Source: Flavobacteriales bacterium (GTDB lineage: Bacteria > Bacteroidota > Bacteroidia > UBA10329). From it: a stretch of 64,000 bases of DNA. The translations under genes were made by a program, and so were the position numbers. The notes beneath the pieces are model-generated. The model saw only the letters and a program-made list of their open reading frames with translations, made no database searches and had not been told where the DNA came from. Each line of letters begins with the position of its first letter. Within the stretch, counting starts at the first letter, position 1. Location: NCBI GenBank assembly GCA_020635495.1, contig JACJZQ010000016.1, positions 1 to 64,000 of the forward strand, read 5' to 3'. Of the stretch, positions 9,302 through 16,502 are shown piece after piece.

Positions 9302-10078
9302 TCAGTGAATGAAGTCTTTTACAGTTTGAATAAACCCTTCTGGGTCTTGCGCATGTACCCAGTGACCCGTGTTCAACGTCTTGAAAATCGTGTTTGGGAA
9401 AAGGTTCAGGATTTCAGTTTTGTCCTCCTCAACCACGTACTTCGATTGCGTTCCATAAAGGAAAAGTGTTTCCACTTCCGAGCCTTTGAGAATTGGCAAC
9501 CCCATTTCCTCAATGTCTTCTGCAAGAACATCCAAGTTGAAACGCCAAGCATACTCGGCCGAACCATCAACCATTTTCTTACGGTAGATGTTTTTCAGTA
9601 GGAATTGAATGGTGCTTTCTTCTTCATCCAAAAGATGCCTCAATTCTTCTTCCGCCTCGCTACGCGATGAAATATTGGCCAGATCAAGCGCTTGCATAGC
9701 GCGGATTATCAGGTCGTGGTGTACAGGATATTGCTTTACGCCCATATCAACGATGACCAGTTTTTCGAGAAGGTTTGCATGCTTACCTGCAAATGTCATG
9801 GCGGTTTTTCCTCCCATAGAATGGCCGATCAGCACCACATCTTTCAGTTTGTGCTCTTCGAAAAACCCGAAAAGATCCTCGGCCATTTCTTCATAAGTGT
9901 GCGTATCGGTGTGTGGCGATTGACCGTGATTCCTTTGATCCACCAGATAAACATGATGCTTGTCTGCAAACGCTTTCGCCAGCGAGAACCAATTATCCAA
10001 CGAACCGAAAAGTCCGTGCAGGATCACCATTGGTTTTCCTTCGCCATATTCCTTGAAATTCAATTTCACCGAAGACAA
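9302..10078 (-). CDS. Alpha/beta hydrolase, YbfF-like esterase family
   Basis: The 258-residue cytoplasmic protein has the alpha/beta hydrolase landmarks: oxyanion-hole HGLFGS (21-26), the nucleophile elbow GHSMGG with Ser87, and a C-terminal histidine in NTGHWVHAQDP. The pattern LHGLFGSLDNW followed by VDQRNHGQSP matches acyl-CoA/short-ester esterases of the YbfF type. The natural substrate is unknown. Its start overlaps the 3' end of pdxJ by 13 bases, so the two form a leftward operon; there is no known functional link between them. Confidence 0.88.
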   Translation of the reverse strand: MSSVKLNFKEYGEGKPMVILHGLFGSLDNWFSLAKAFADKHHVYLVDQRNHGQSPHTDTHTYEEMAEDLFGFFEEHKLKDVVLIGHSMGGKTAMTFAGKHANLLEKLVIVDMGVKQYPVHHDLIIRAMQALDLANISSRSEAEEELRHLLDEEESTIQFLLKNIYRKKMVDGSAEYAWRFNLDVLAEDIEEMGLPILKGSEVETLFLYGTQSKYVVEEDKTEILNLFPNTIFKTLNTGHWVHAQDPEGFIQTVKDFIH

Positions 10079-10785
10079 TTCTTGTACATTTTCACCGTGT
10101 TGCCCATTCCGTAGTAAATAGCATCGGAAATGAGAGCGTGTCCTATCGAAACCTCCAATAGGTTGGGAATGTTCTCTGCAAAGTACTTCAGGTTCTCAAG
10201 ACTGAGGTCGTGGCCTGCGTTGATGCCCAATCCTACCTCGTTGGCCACCTTTGCTGCTTGAACGAACGGGGCAATAGCGGCTTCCTTATCGGAAGCAAAA
10301 CCAACGGCATAGCTTTCGGTGTACAGTTCAATGCGGTCTGTTCCAGTATCCTTCGCTGCGCGGATCATCTCTGCATCCGTTTCAATGAAAATGGAACTTC
10401 GGATTCCAGCTTCTTTTAGCTGACCTATAATCTCTTGCAACAGTTGTTGATGCTCAATGGTGTTCCAACCTGCGTTGGATGTCAATACACCAGGCGGATC
10501 CGGAACAAGTGTCACTTGTGTCGGCTTCACATCCAACACCAGCTGCATGAATTTCTGGTTCGGATAACCTTCAATATTGAACTCAGTGTGCACCACTGGT
10601 TTCAGGTCGTGAACATCCTGATAACGAATGTGTCTTTCGTCTGGCCGAGGGTGAACCGTAATTCCATCAGCACCGAATTGCTGTGCTTTGACAGCAGCTT
10701 CAACAACACTCGGATTTTCACCCCCTCGGCTGTTTCTGAGGGTGGCGATCTTGTTAATGTTAACGCTGAGTTTGGCGTGGCTCAT
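10066..10785 (-). CDS. pdxJ: Pyridoxine 5'-phosphate synthase
   Basis: The 239-residue product condenses 3-amino-2-oxopropyl phosphate with 1-deoxyxylulose 5-phosphate in the DXP-dependent vitamin B6 pathway. It has the usual PdxJ length and order: LSVNINKIATLRNSRGG at the N-terminus, GADGITVHPRPDERHI with the active-site histidine/arginine cluster, TLVPDPP, FIETDAEMI, ELYTE, and the C-terminal GINAGHDLSLENL and EVSIGHALISDA. It is the first gene of a leftward pair with the YbfF-like hydrolase and diverges from the CBS-protein gene. Confidence 0.95.
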   Translation of the reverse strand: MSHAKLSVNINKIATLRNSRGGENPSVVEAAVKAQQFGADGITVHPRPDERHIRYQDVHDLKPVVHTEFNIEGYPNQKFMQLVLDVKPTQVTLVPDPPGVLTSNAGWNTIEHQQLLQEIIGQLKEAGIRSSIFIETDAEMIRAAKDTGTDRIELYTESYAVGFASDKEAAIAPFVQAAKVANEVGLGINAGHDLSLENLKYFAENIPNLLEVSIGHALISDAIYYGMGNTVKMYKNCLR

Positions 10786-10808
10786 CTACTGGAATCTTAA
10801 TTTGAAGG

Positions 10809-10816
10809 CAAAAGTA
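10809..10816 (-). promoter_or_regulatory. Candidate -7 element for pdxJ
   Basis: On the minus strand the sequence TACTTTTG fits TAnnTTTG and lies 24 bases upstream of the pdxJ ATG. I see no convincing -33 TTG at the right spacing, so confidence is moderate. The 123-base divergent region also holds TACTTTG at 10886-10892, one base short of the consensus, upstream of the CBS gene. Confidence 0.4.
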
Positions 10817-10908
10817 GAGTTCGGCAAACAATTTGATGTTAGCTATTTCGCCAAACGGCATAACAAATTGGAAACAGATTACGTTTACTTTGCAAGCGAC
10901 CCAAGGGA

Positions 10909-11568
10909 ATGTTAGCACGAGAACTCATATCGAAAGTTGTACCACCGCTCAGACCAACTGACGAGGTGGACCGTGCTTTGGCGTGGATGGATGAGTTCAA
11001 GGTGTCTCACCTTCCGGTTGTAGACGGCCATGAGTTTTTGGGCCTTATCAGCGAAGACAATATTCTTGATGGTGAAAAGGACGCTAAGGTGATTGCTTCG
11101 AAAGAGGCCTTCAACCCGGCTTCGGTTCAGGAGTCTCAGCATATCTACTACGTTATTCGGAAGTTGGCCGCATCAGACCTTTCAGTAATAGCCGTGGTTG
11201 ATTCCAACAATCAGTACATGGGTTGTATCACCCTGTCAGACCTCGTTACCAAGTTCGAGGAGTTGGCGGTTATCAATCAACCAGGAGGCATCATTGTCCT
11301 CAACCTGAACAAGAACGATTACTCTTTGGCGCAGGTGGCCCACGTGGTGGAATCCAATAATGCCAGGATCCTAAGCAGCTACATTTTTGAACGCCCTGCA
11401 ACAGGAAAACTGGAATTGACACTCAAGGTGAACCGGGAAGAGGTTGCTTCCATCGTTCAGAGTTTGGAGCGTTATGATTATGAGGTAATTGCGTATTTCC
11501 AAGAAAGTGCCCATCTTGAGGATCTTAAAGGCCGCTATGATGAGTTGATGCGGTACATTAACATCTAA
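10909..11568 (+). CDS. CBS-pair protein with C-terminal ACT-like domain (AcuB-like)
   Basis: This 219-residue cytoplasmic protein has two CBS motifs, about 1-60 (DEFKVSHLPVVDGHEFLGLISEDNI) and about 65-120 (KLAASDLSVIAVVDSNNQYMGCITLSDL). They are followed by a segment of about 90 residues with an ACT-like alternation (GGIIVLNLNKNDYSLAQVAHVVESNNARILSS ... ELTLKVN). CBS pairs usually bind adenine nucleotides, so a sensor role is likely but the ligand is unknown. It abuts the next gene with no gap and heads the envelope-biogenesis run, where it is placed beside nadK. Confidence 0.82.
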   Translation: MLARELISKVVPPLRPTDEVDRALAWMDEFKVSHLPVVDGHEFLGLISEDNILDGEKDAKVIASKEAFNPASVQESQHIYYVIRKLAASDLSVIAVVDSNNQYMGCITLSDLVTKFEELAVINQPGGIIVLNLNKNDYSLAQVAHVVESNNARILSSYIFERPATGKLELTLKVNREEVASIVQSLERYDYEVIAYFQESAHLEDLKGRYDELMRYINI

Positions 11569-12960
11569 GTGTCGCGCATACTCTTTCGGTTTCCTTTCCT
11601 AATTCTTTTACTTACGAGTTTAGCGGTCAGTGCGCAAGATGACGTTCTGATCGGTTCGTTGACGTTTGAGGGGAATAAGATCACCCGAGAACGTATCCTG
11701 CTGCGCGAAATGACATTCCGCGAAGGGCAGACCATGGCTAGAAGCAAGGTGAATTACAATCTTGAGCGGTCCAAGGGAAACATTTGGAATCTTGAGCTTT
11801 TCAATTTCGTTGAGATAGACACGTGTTGGATTGGCAGAAAAGAGATTCATGTTGTTGTTCGGGTTACCGAACGATGGTATGTCTGGCCTATTCCTTTTGT
11901 TGAGTTTGCCGACAGAAACCTAAGGGAATGGTGGGAAGACAAACGTTGGGATAGACTCGACTACGGAACGTTGGTCAAGTGGAGCAATTTTAGAGGGCGG
12001 AGAGAAGAATTGACCTTGCACCTCAGGTTCGGGTTCAATAATCAATACGAATTACGGTATCGCATACCATATCTGGATCACGCACAGAAGTGGGGAATTG
12101 AGTTTCAGGGAGGGTTCAGGCAAGGGCATGAAGTGGCGTATGCTACCGAAGGAAACAAACGTGTATTTTACAAAAATCCCAACAGATACATACGTAAAGA
12201 GGCGTTTGGAACAATAACACCTACATGGAGGCCGAACCTGTACAACGTCCACAAACTGGAGGTGGGCTACACACATTTCTGGATATTGGATTCAGTGGCG
12301 AAACTTCAGCCTGAGTATTTCGGGGCAGGAGAACATCTGGTCAAATACTTTTCTATCGAATATGATGTAAAACGAGAGGTAACCGATTACAGCGACTATC
12401 CTTTGAAAGGCTACAGGTTTGAGTTGACGCTGAGGAAAGATGGACTGAGAATATTGGATAGTCCGGTAGACATTTGGTCGTTGGAGGTGGAATTTGCAAA
12501 GTATTGGCAGTTGCACAAGCGCTGGTATTTCGCGCATGGGCAAAAAATAAAGGTCTCATCTACCAACGGACAGGCCTATTCTTTACAGCGTGGTCTTGGG
12601 TATGATCGGGATTTTGTCCGTGGCTATGAATTGTATGTAATAGACGGGCAACATTACGGTCTGCTCAAAACGGCCTTGAAATTTGCGCTATTGCCAATGC
12701 GCAAGGTCAAACTCAAATTCCTGAAGTCTGAAAAATTCAACACGCTTCCGCTGGCATTTTACATCAACCTGAACTTTGATATGGGCTATGTTATCGACAA
12801 TCAGTATCAGACAGGAAACCCATTGGCAGGACAACTTTTACTCGGAGGCGGACTTGGGCTCGATATCGTTACGTTTTACGATATATCATGGCGGGCCGAG
12901 TACTCCATGAACAAAGCCTTGGAGCATGGGTTTTTCGTACATTTCACAAAGCACATCTGA
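11569..12960 (+). CDS. BamA/TamA-superfamily outer-membrane protein with a single POTRA domain
   Basis: The 463-residue product starts at a GTG directly after the preceding stop. It has a signal peptide (ending LAVSAQ), one POTRA-like module (about 22-105, LIGSLTFEGNKITRERILLREMTFREG, VNYNLERSKGNIWNLELFNFVEI), then a barrel of about 340 residues with a D15/surface-antigen pattern (RGLGYDRDFVRGYELYVIDG, equivalent to the VRGF/LRGY lid motif). One POTRA instead of five separates it from the true bamA at 16483. It may translocate or insert a specific client. It is embedded in the same transcription unit as nadK. Confidence 0.75.
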   Translation: MSRILFRFPFLILLLTSLAVSAQDDVLIGSLTFEGNKITRERILLREMTFREGQTMARSKVNYNLERSKGNIWNLELFNFVEIDTCWIGRKEIHVVVRVTERWYVWPIPFVEFADRNLREWWEDKRWDRLDYGTLVKWSNFRGRREELTLHLRFGFNNQYELRYRIPYLDHAQKWGIEFQGGFRQGHEVAYATEGNKRVFYKNPNRYIRKEAFGTITPTWRPNLYNVHKLEVGYTHFWILDSVAKLQPEYFGAGEHLVKYFSIEYDVKREVTDYSDYPLKGYRFELTLRKDGLRILDSPVDIWSLEVEFAKYWQLHKRWYFAHGQKIKVSSTNGQAYSLQRGLGYDRDFVRGYELYVIDGQHYGLLKTALKFALLPMRKVKLKFLKSEKFNTLPLAFYINLNFDMGYVIDNQYQTGNPLAGQLLLGGGLGLDIVTFYDISWRAEYSMNKALEHGFFVHFTKHI

Positions 12961-12963
12961 TTG

Positions 12964-13827
12964 ATGAGGATAGCTGTACACGGTAGGTTAAGGTATGAGT
13001 CTGATAGGCTTCGGATGGAAGAGATTCTTCGCATCATTGATTCCAAATTTCAATATGTAAGCTACTCAGAACACTTGGTTCAGCGGTTAGGTGCACAAGA
13101 CCGAAACATGTTCGATTCAGCATCTTTGAATGCAGACGATTTCGATGTGTTCATCAGTGTAGGTGGGGATGGTACGTTGCTCGATTCGGTCAGAAAGGTT
13201 GGTGCTTCGGGAATCCCGATTTTGGGAGTGAACACCGGCCGACTCGGTTTTCTTTCTTCAACTCCCTTTGAAGAATTGGAAAACGCACTGGAAAGACTGA
13301 AACAATCAGAGTTTAAAGTGGATAAACGTACACTGGTTAAAGTGGAGACCGAGGCCGACCTGTTTGGAGACGGCAACTTTGCGCTTAACGAATTAAGTGT
13401 TCACAAAAGCGCCACTTCGTCCATGTTGGTTGTACATGCTTACTTGGACGACTTTTTTCTCAACACCTATTGGGCAGACGGTCTTATCATATCCACGCCA
13501 ACCGGATCAACAGGTTATTCTCTCAGTACCGGAGGTCCCATCGTAGCACCGGCCACAAACAACATCATTATTTCTCCTATTGCTCCACATAACCTTAATG
13601 TACGTCCGTTAGTTATCAGCGATTCGCATAAGATCCGTCTCAAGGTGGAAGAAACGGACCCCGAATTCATGATTTCCCTCGACTCCCAATCCAAAACGTT
13701 GAGCCCCAAACATGACATACTCGTATCCAAGGCTGATTTTGAAGTTGGCCTGATACGATTTGGTACCAATGACTACTTCAACACGTTACGCAGTAAACTG
13801 ATGTGGGGACATGATAGGCGTAACTGA
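12964..13827 (+). CDS. nadK: NAD kinase
   Basis: The 287-residue enzyme phosphorylates NAD to NADP. It shows the catalytic GGDGT motif (SVGGDGTLLD), the NTGRLGFLS stretch, the NE/short-spacer region ALNELSVHKS, and the diagnostic TPTGSTGYSLSTGGPIV followed by ISPIAPHNLNVRP. I chose the ATG at 12964, since the in-frame TTG at 12961 directly before it is less likely. It follows the POTRA/barrel gene by three bases. Confidence 0.95.
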   Translation: MRIAVHGRLRYESDRLRMEEILRIIDSKFQYVSYSEHLVQRLGAQDRNMFDSASLNADDFDVFISVGGDGTLLDSVRKVGASGIPILGVNTGRLGFLSSTPFEELENALERLKQSEFKVDKRTLVKVETEADLFGDGNFALNELSVHKSATSSMLVVHAYLDDFFLNTYWADGLIISTPTGSTGYSLSTGGPIVAPATNNIIISPIAPHNLNVRPLVISDSHKIRLKVEETDPEFMISLDSQSKTLSPKHDILVSKADFEVGLIRFGTNDYFNTLRSKLMWGHDRRN

Positions 13828-13858
13828 TTCAGTTTCATCGCAGAAAAGTGATAATAGC

Positions 13859-13866
13859 TATATTTG
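13859..13866 (+). promoter_or_regulatory. Candidate -7 element before the first DUF6089 gene
   Basis: TATATTTG matches TAnnTTTG, 35 bases upstream of the ATG at 13902. A TTTC at 13833 sits about 22 bases upstream in place of a -33 TTTG. This would give the DUF6089-uppS-bamA part its own promoter in addition to read-through. Confidence 0.45.
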
Positions 13867-13901
13867 CAATCTTAGACCAAGAGTCTAGTAAGAACTCTTA
13901 G

Positions 13902-14849
13902 ATGAACAAGAAGGCGCTTATACTTTGTTTGATTATTCTCCCAACGTTGGTAAATGCACAACGATGGAAGCGCCAACGTTACGAATGGGTGGCCGCATTG
14001 GGTGCCACGCAATTCTTGGGTGATGTGGGTGGTCGTAATCAGATAGGGTCAGACTGGTTCTTTGACCTTGATGCTGCTTCTACAAGATATGTGGCAAACA
14101 TTGGTTTCAGATACAAAATATCTGAATATGTATCTGCCAAGACCGGATTCAGTTTTGGAGAGGTTTACGGAAACGATAAGTACACGAAAGAGCCATTCAG
14201 AAATAATAGAAACATCCACTTCAGGTCTCCCATTGTAGAATGGGCCACCCAAGTTGAAGTCTCTTGGATGCGAGAGCAGATTGGGTCCAGATACAAGATC
14301 AGAAGGGTTCGTGGTAGAGGTAGAAAAGGTAGCCGTGTTTTCGTTTACGGATTTGCAGGAGTAGCCCTTCTTTACATGAATCCGATGGCCCAATATGATG
14401 GCAAATGGCACTCGCTTAGAAAGTTGAAGACGGAAGGCCAAGACTTTGTTCCATCTAGAAAAATGTATTCGAACTGGCAGTTCACCATCCCATTCGGGAT
14501 AGGAATGAAGTATGCTGTTGATAAGAAGAGCAGCATTGGTTTGGAGTATGGTCTCAGAAAAACCTTTACTGATTACATGGATGATGTGAGTACCACTTAT
14601 GTGTACACGCGTCACGCTCCCAATGAAGCCGCTCTTAGGAACATGTTGAATTATGATGATGTGGCTGCTGGATTGGCAGATCCATCCTTGGCAAGAGTAC
14701 CAGAAGGAATAGATTCATTTGAAGGCGCCTGCTCTGCATGCCCTGGCCAGCAAAGGGGCGACCCCACCGATCTGGACTCCTACATGTTCTTATTGATTAC
14801 CTACCAAAGAAAGATTCGTACAACAAGAAAGGGTCTTCCGAAGTTCTAA
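13902..14849 (+). CDS. DUF6089-like outer-membrane beta-barrel protein (first copy)
   Basis: The 315-residue protein has a signal peptide (MNKKALILCLIILPTLVNAQ) and a mature part starting YEWVAALGATQFLGDVGG, a barrel type found in Bacteroidota directly upstream of uppS and bamA. A basic loop (KIRRVRGRGRKGSR, about 127-140) is unusual. The ending RTTRKGLPKF is basic and aromatic. It shares the FTDYMDDVS/FTDYLDDVS segment and the overall plan with the next gene, so the two are tandem paralogues. The function is unknown; the context suggests a partner or client of BamA-dependent assembly. Confidence 0.72.
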   Translation: MNKKALILCLIILPTLVNAQRWKRQRYEWVAALGATQFLGDVGGRNQIGSDWFFDLDAASTRYVANIGFRYKISEYVSAKTGFSFGEVYGNDKYTKEPFRNNRNIHFRSPIVEWATQVEVSWMREQIGSRYKIRRVRGRGRKGSRVFVYGFAGVALLYMNPMAQYDGKWHSLRKLKTEGQDFVPSRKMYSNWQFTIPFGIGMKYAVDKKSSIGLEYGLRKTFTDYMDDVSTTYVYTRHAPNEAALRNMLNYDDVAAGLADPSLARVPEGIDSFEGACSACPGQQRGDPTDLDSYMFLLITYQRKIRTTRKGLPKF

Positions 14850-14861
14850 TGGCCTAGAGTC

Positions 14862-15701
14862 ATGAAGCTTGAAATGAAATACGTAGGACTGATTTTACTT
14901 TTCCTTATCGGTTTTGGACGGACCGAGTCCAAGGCTCAATTCTCAGAATTCGGTTTGATGGGAGGTGTCTCGTTTTACTTAGGAGACCTGAACCCGGATA
15001 TACCATTCAAGCAGGTAATGCCTGCTGGCGGAGTATTCTATAGATACAATTTCAACGACAGGTTCTCTGCCCGCGGTGCGTTTACTGTTGGTTACTTGAA
15101 AGGATATGACTCCAAGTCAAAAGTTGCATCTCAACTGGAAAGAAACTTGCATTTTGAGTCTTTCGTGTACGATTTCGCAATAACTGGCGAGTTCAACTTT
15201 TTCAAATACGCTCCGGGAGATATGTCGCATTTCATCACGCCTTTCCTCTTTGGTGGAATAGCCGTGTTCAAATTCGATCCAAGAGCAAAAGCGGCTGATG
15301 GTGAATTTTATGAGTTACAACCTTTGGGTACTGAAGGTCAGGGCACCACGGTCTATCCAGATCGTAAGAAATATTCGTTGACCACAGCGGCAATTCCATT
15401 CGGTCTGGGAGTTAAGGCCAACATTTCCAAAACCTTTTCTGTTGGCTTGGAATGGGGCATGCGTTACACCTTCACCGACTATTTGGACGATGTAAGTGGT
15501 ACATATGCAGATCCGGAGGTAGTTCAGGCACAGAATGGTTTTATAGCTTATGAGTTGGCAAACCGTTCCAATCTAACAGATGAGGTACTGGAAGGAAGAC
15601 AGCGAGGCAACTCAAAAACCAACGATTGGTATTCATTTGCGCTCATAACTCTGACCATGAACCTGAAGGCAAGACCAGCTAAATGTCCGGCCTATCAATA
15701 A
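14862..15701 (+). CDS. DUF6089-like outer-membrane protein (second copy)
   Basis: This 279-residue tandem paralogue begins 12 bases after the first copy. The signal peptide ends in SKAQ, the mature start is FSEFGLMGGVSFYLGDLNP, and the conserved FGLGVKANISKTFSVGLEWGMRYTFTDYLDDVSGTY segment lies about 180-215. The ending carries two residues rich in proline and cysteine (KARPAKCPAYQ) rather than a classical terminal aromatic of a barrel strand. Position just before uppS and bamA is typical for this family. The biochemical role is unknown. Confidence 0.75.
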   Translation: MKLEMKYVGLILLFLIGFGRTESKAQFSEFGLMGGVSFYLGDLNPDIPFKQVMPAGGVFYRYNFNDRFSARGAFTVGYLKGYDSKSKVASQLERNLHFESFVYDFAITGEFNFFKYAPGDMSHFITPFLFGGIAVFKFDPRAKAADGEFYELQPLGTEGQGTTVYPDRKKYSLTTAAIPFGLGVKANISKTFSVGLEWGMRYTFTDYLDDVSGTYADPEVVQAQNGFIAYELANRSNLTDEVLEGRQRGNSKTNDWYSFALITLTMNLKARPAKCPAYQ

Positions 15702-15717
15702 GTCTCAATCAGTAAAG

Positions 15718-15725
15718 TACATTTG
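15718..15725 (+). promoter_or_regulatory. -7 promoter element of the uppS-bamA-skp unit
   Basis: TACATTTG fits TAnnTTTG exactly and lies 34 bases before the uppS ATG. No TTG is seen at the usual -33 distance. Its expected transcription start, near 15732, falls inside the hairpin described next. Confidence 0.5.
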
Positions 15726-15726
15726 C

Positions 15727-15748
15727 ATCGCCTTTCGGGGCGATTTTT
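15727..15748 (+). terminator. Short hairpin terminator between the DUF6089 pair and uppS
   Basis: ATCGCC and GGCGAT pair perfectly around a 6-base loop and are followed by five T. It would terminate or attenuate read-through from the DUF6089 genes. A transcript begun at the adjacent promoter would contain only the 3' arm and would escape it. Confidence 0.65.
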
Positions 15749-15758
15749 CATTTTATAA

Positions 15759-16502
15759 ATGGCCATAGATAACCGCATAGACCAGAAAAAGCTGCCCAAA
15801 CATGTGGCAGTTATCATGGATGGTAATGGTAGATGGGCCAAACAACGCGGCAAACTCAGAACTTTTGGCCACAATAAGGGTGTTAAAGCCGTGAGGGAAA
15901 CCGTAGAGTGTGCTGCCGAAATGGGCATTGAACACTTAACGCTATATGCATTCTCTACCGAAAATTGGAACAGACCGCAAAGAGAGATCAATGCGCTGAT
16001 GACACTTTTGGTAAAGACCATCAACAAGGAAACCAAAACGCTTAACGACAACAACATTCGGCTGAATGCGATAGGAGACCTGAAAAGTCTTCCTAAATCA
16101 TGCCTAAAAGAACTTAATGAGGCAATTGAGAACACCAAAGGCAATACACGGATGACTTTGACGTTGGCTCTCAGTTATTCTTCGAGGTGGGAATTGGTAG
16201 AAGCGGTGAAGACCATTGCAATAAATGTTAAAACGGGAAAATTGGATGTTGATTCAATTGATGAATCGGTAGTGGATGACCATCTTTGCACGCTTGGAAT
16301 ACCAGACCCTGAATTGCTTATTCGAACAAGTGGAGAACAACGCATCTCCAATTTCCTGCTATGGCAGATCGCCTATGCAGAGCTGTACTTCACCGACAAG
16401 CTTTGGCCCGATTTTGATCGGCATGACTTCGAAGCAGCAATAATTGATTATCAAGGACGAGAAAGAAGATTTGGAAAGATCAGTGAGCAGGTCAGTGCCT
16501 AA
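15759..16502 (+). CDS. uppS: Isoprenyl transferase (undecaprenyl diphosphate synthase)
   Basis: This 247-residue cis-prenyltransferase makes the C55 carrier lipid for peptidoglycan and surface glycans. The signature HVAVIMDGNGRWAK holds the catalytic Asp21, followed by GHNKGVKAVRE, LYAFSTENWNRP and the C-terminal LLIRTSGEQRISNFLLWQIAYAELYFTDKLWPDF. All are canonical for UppS/cis-IPPS. The C-terminal end overlaps the start of bamA, a common pairing in this phylum. Confidence 0.96.
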   Translation: MAIDNRIDQKKLPKHVAVIMDGNGRWAKQRGKLRTFGHNKGVKAVRETVECAAEMGIEHLTLYAFSTENWNRPQREINALMTLLVKTINKETKTLNDNNIRLNAIGDLKSLPKSCLKELNEAIENTKGNTRMTLTLALSYSSRWELVEAVKTIAINVKTGKLDVDSIDESVVDDHLCTLGIPDPELLIRTSGEQRISNFLLWQIAYAELYFTDKLWPDFDRHDFEAAIIDYQGRERRFGKISEQVSA

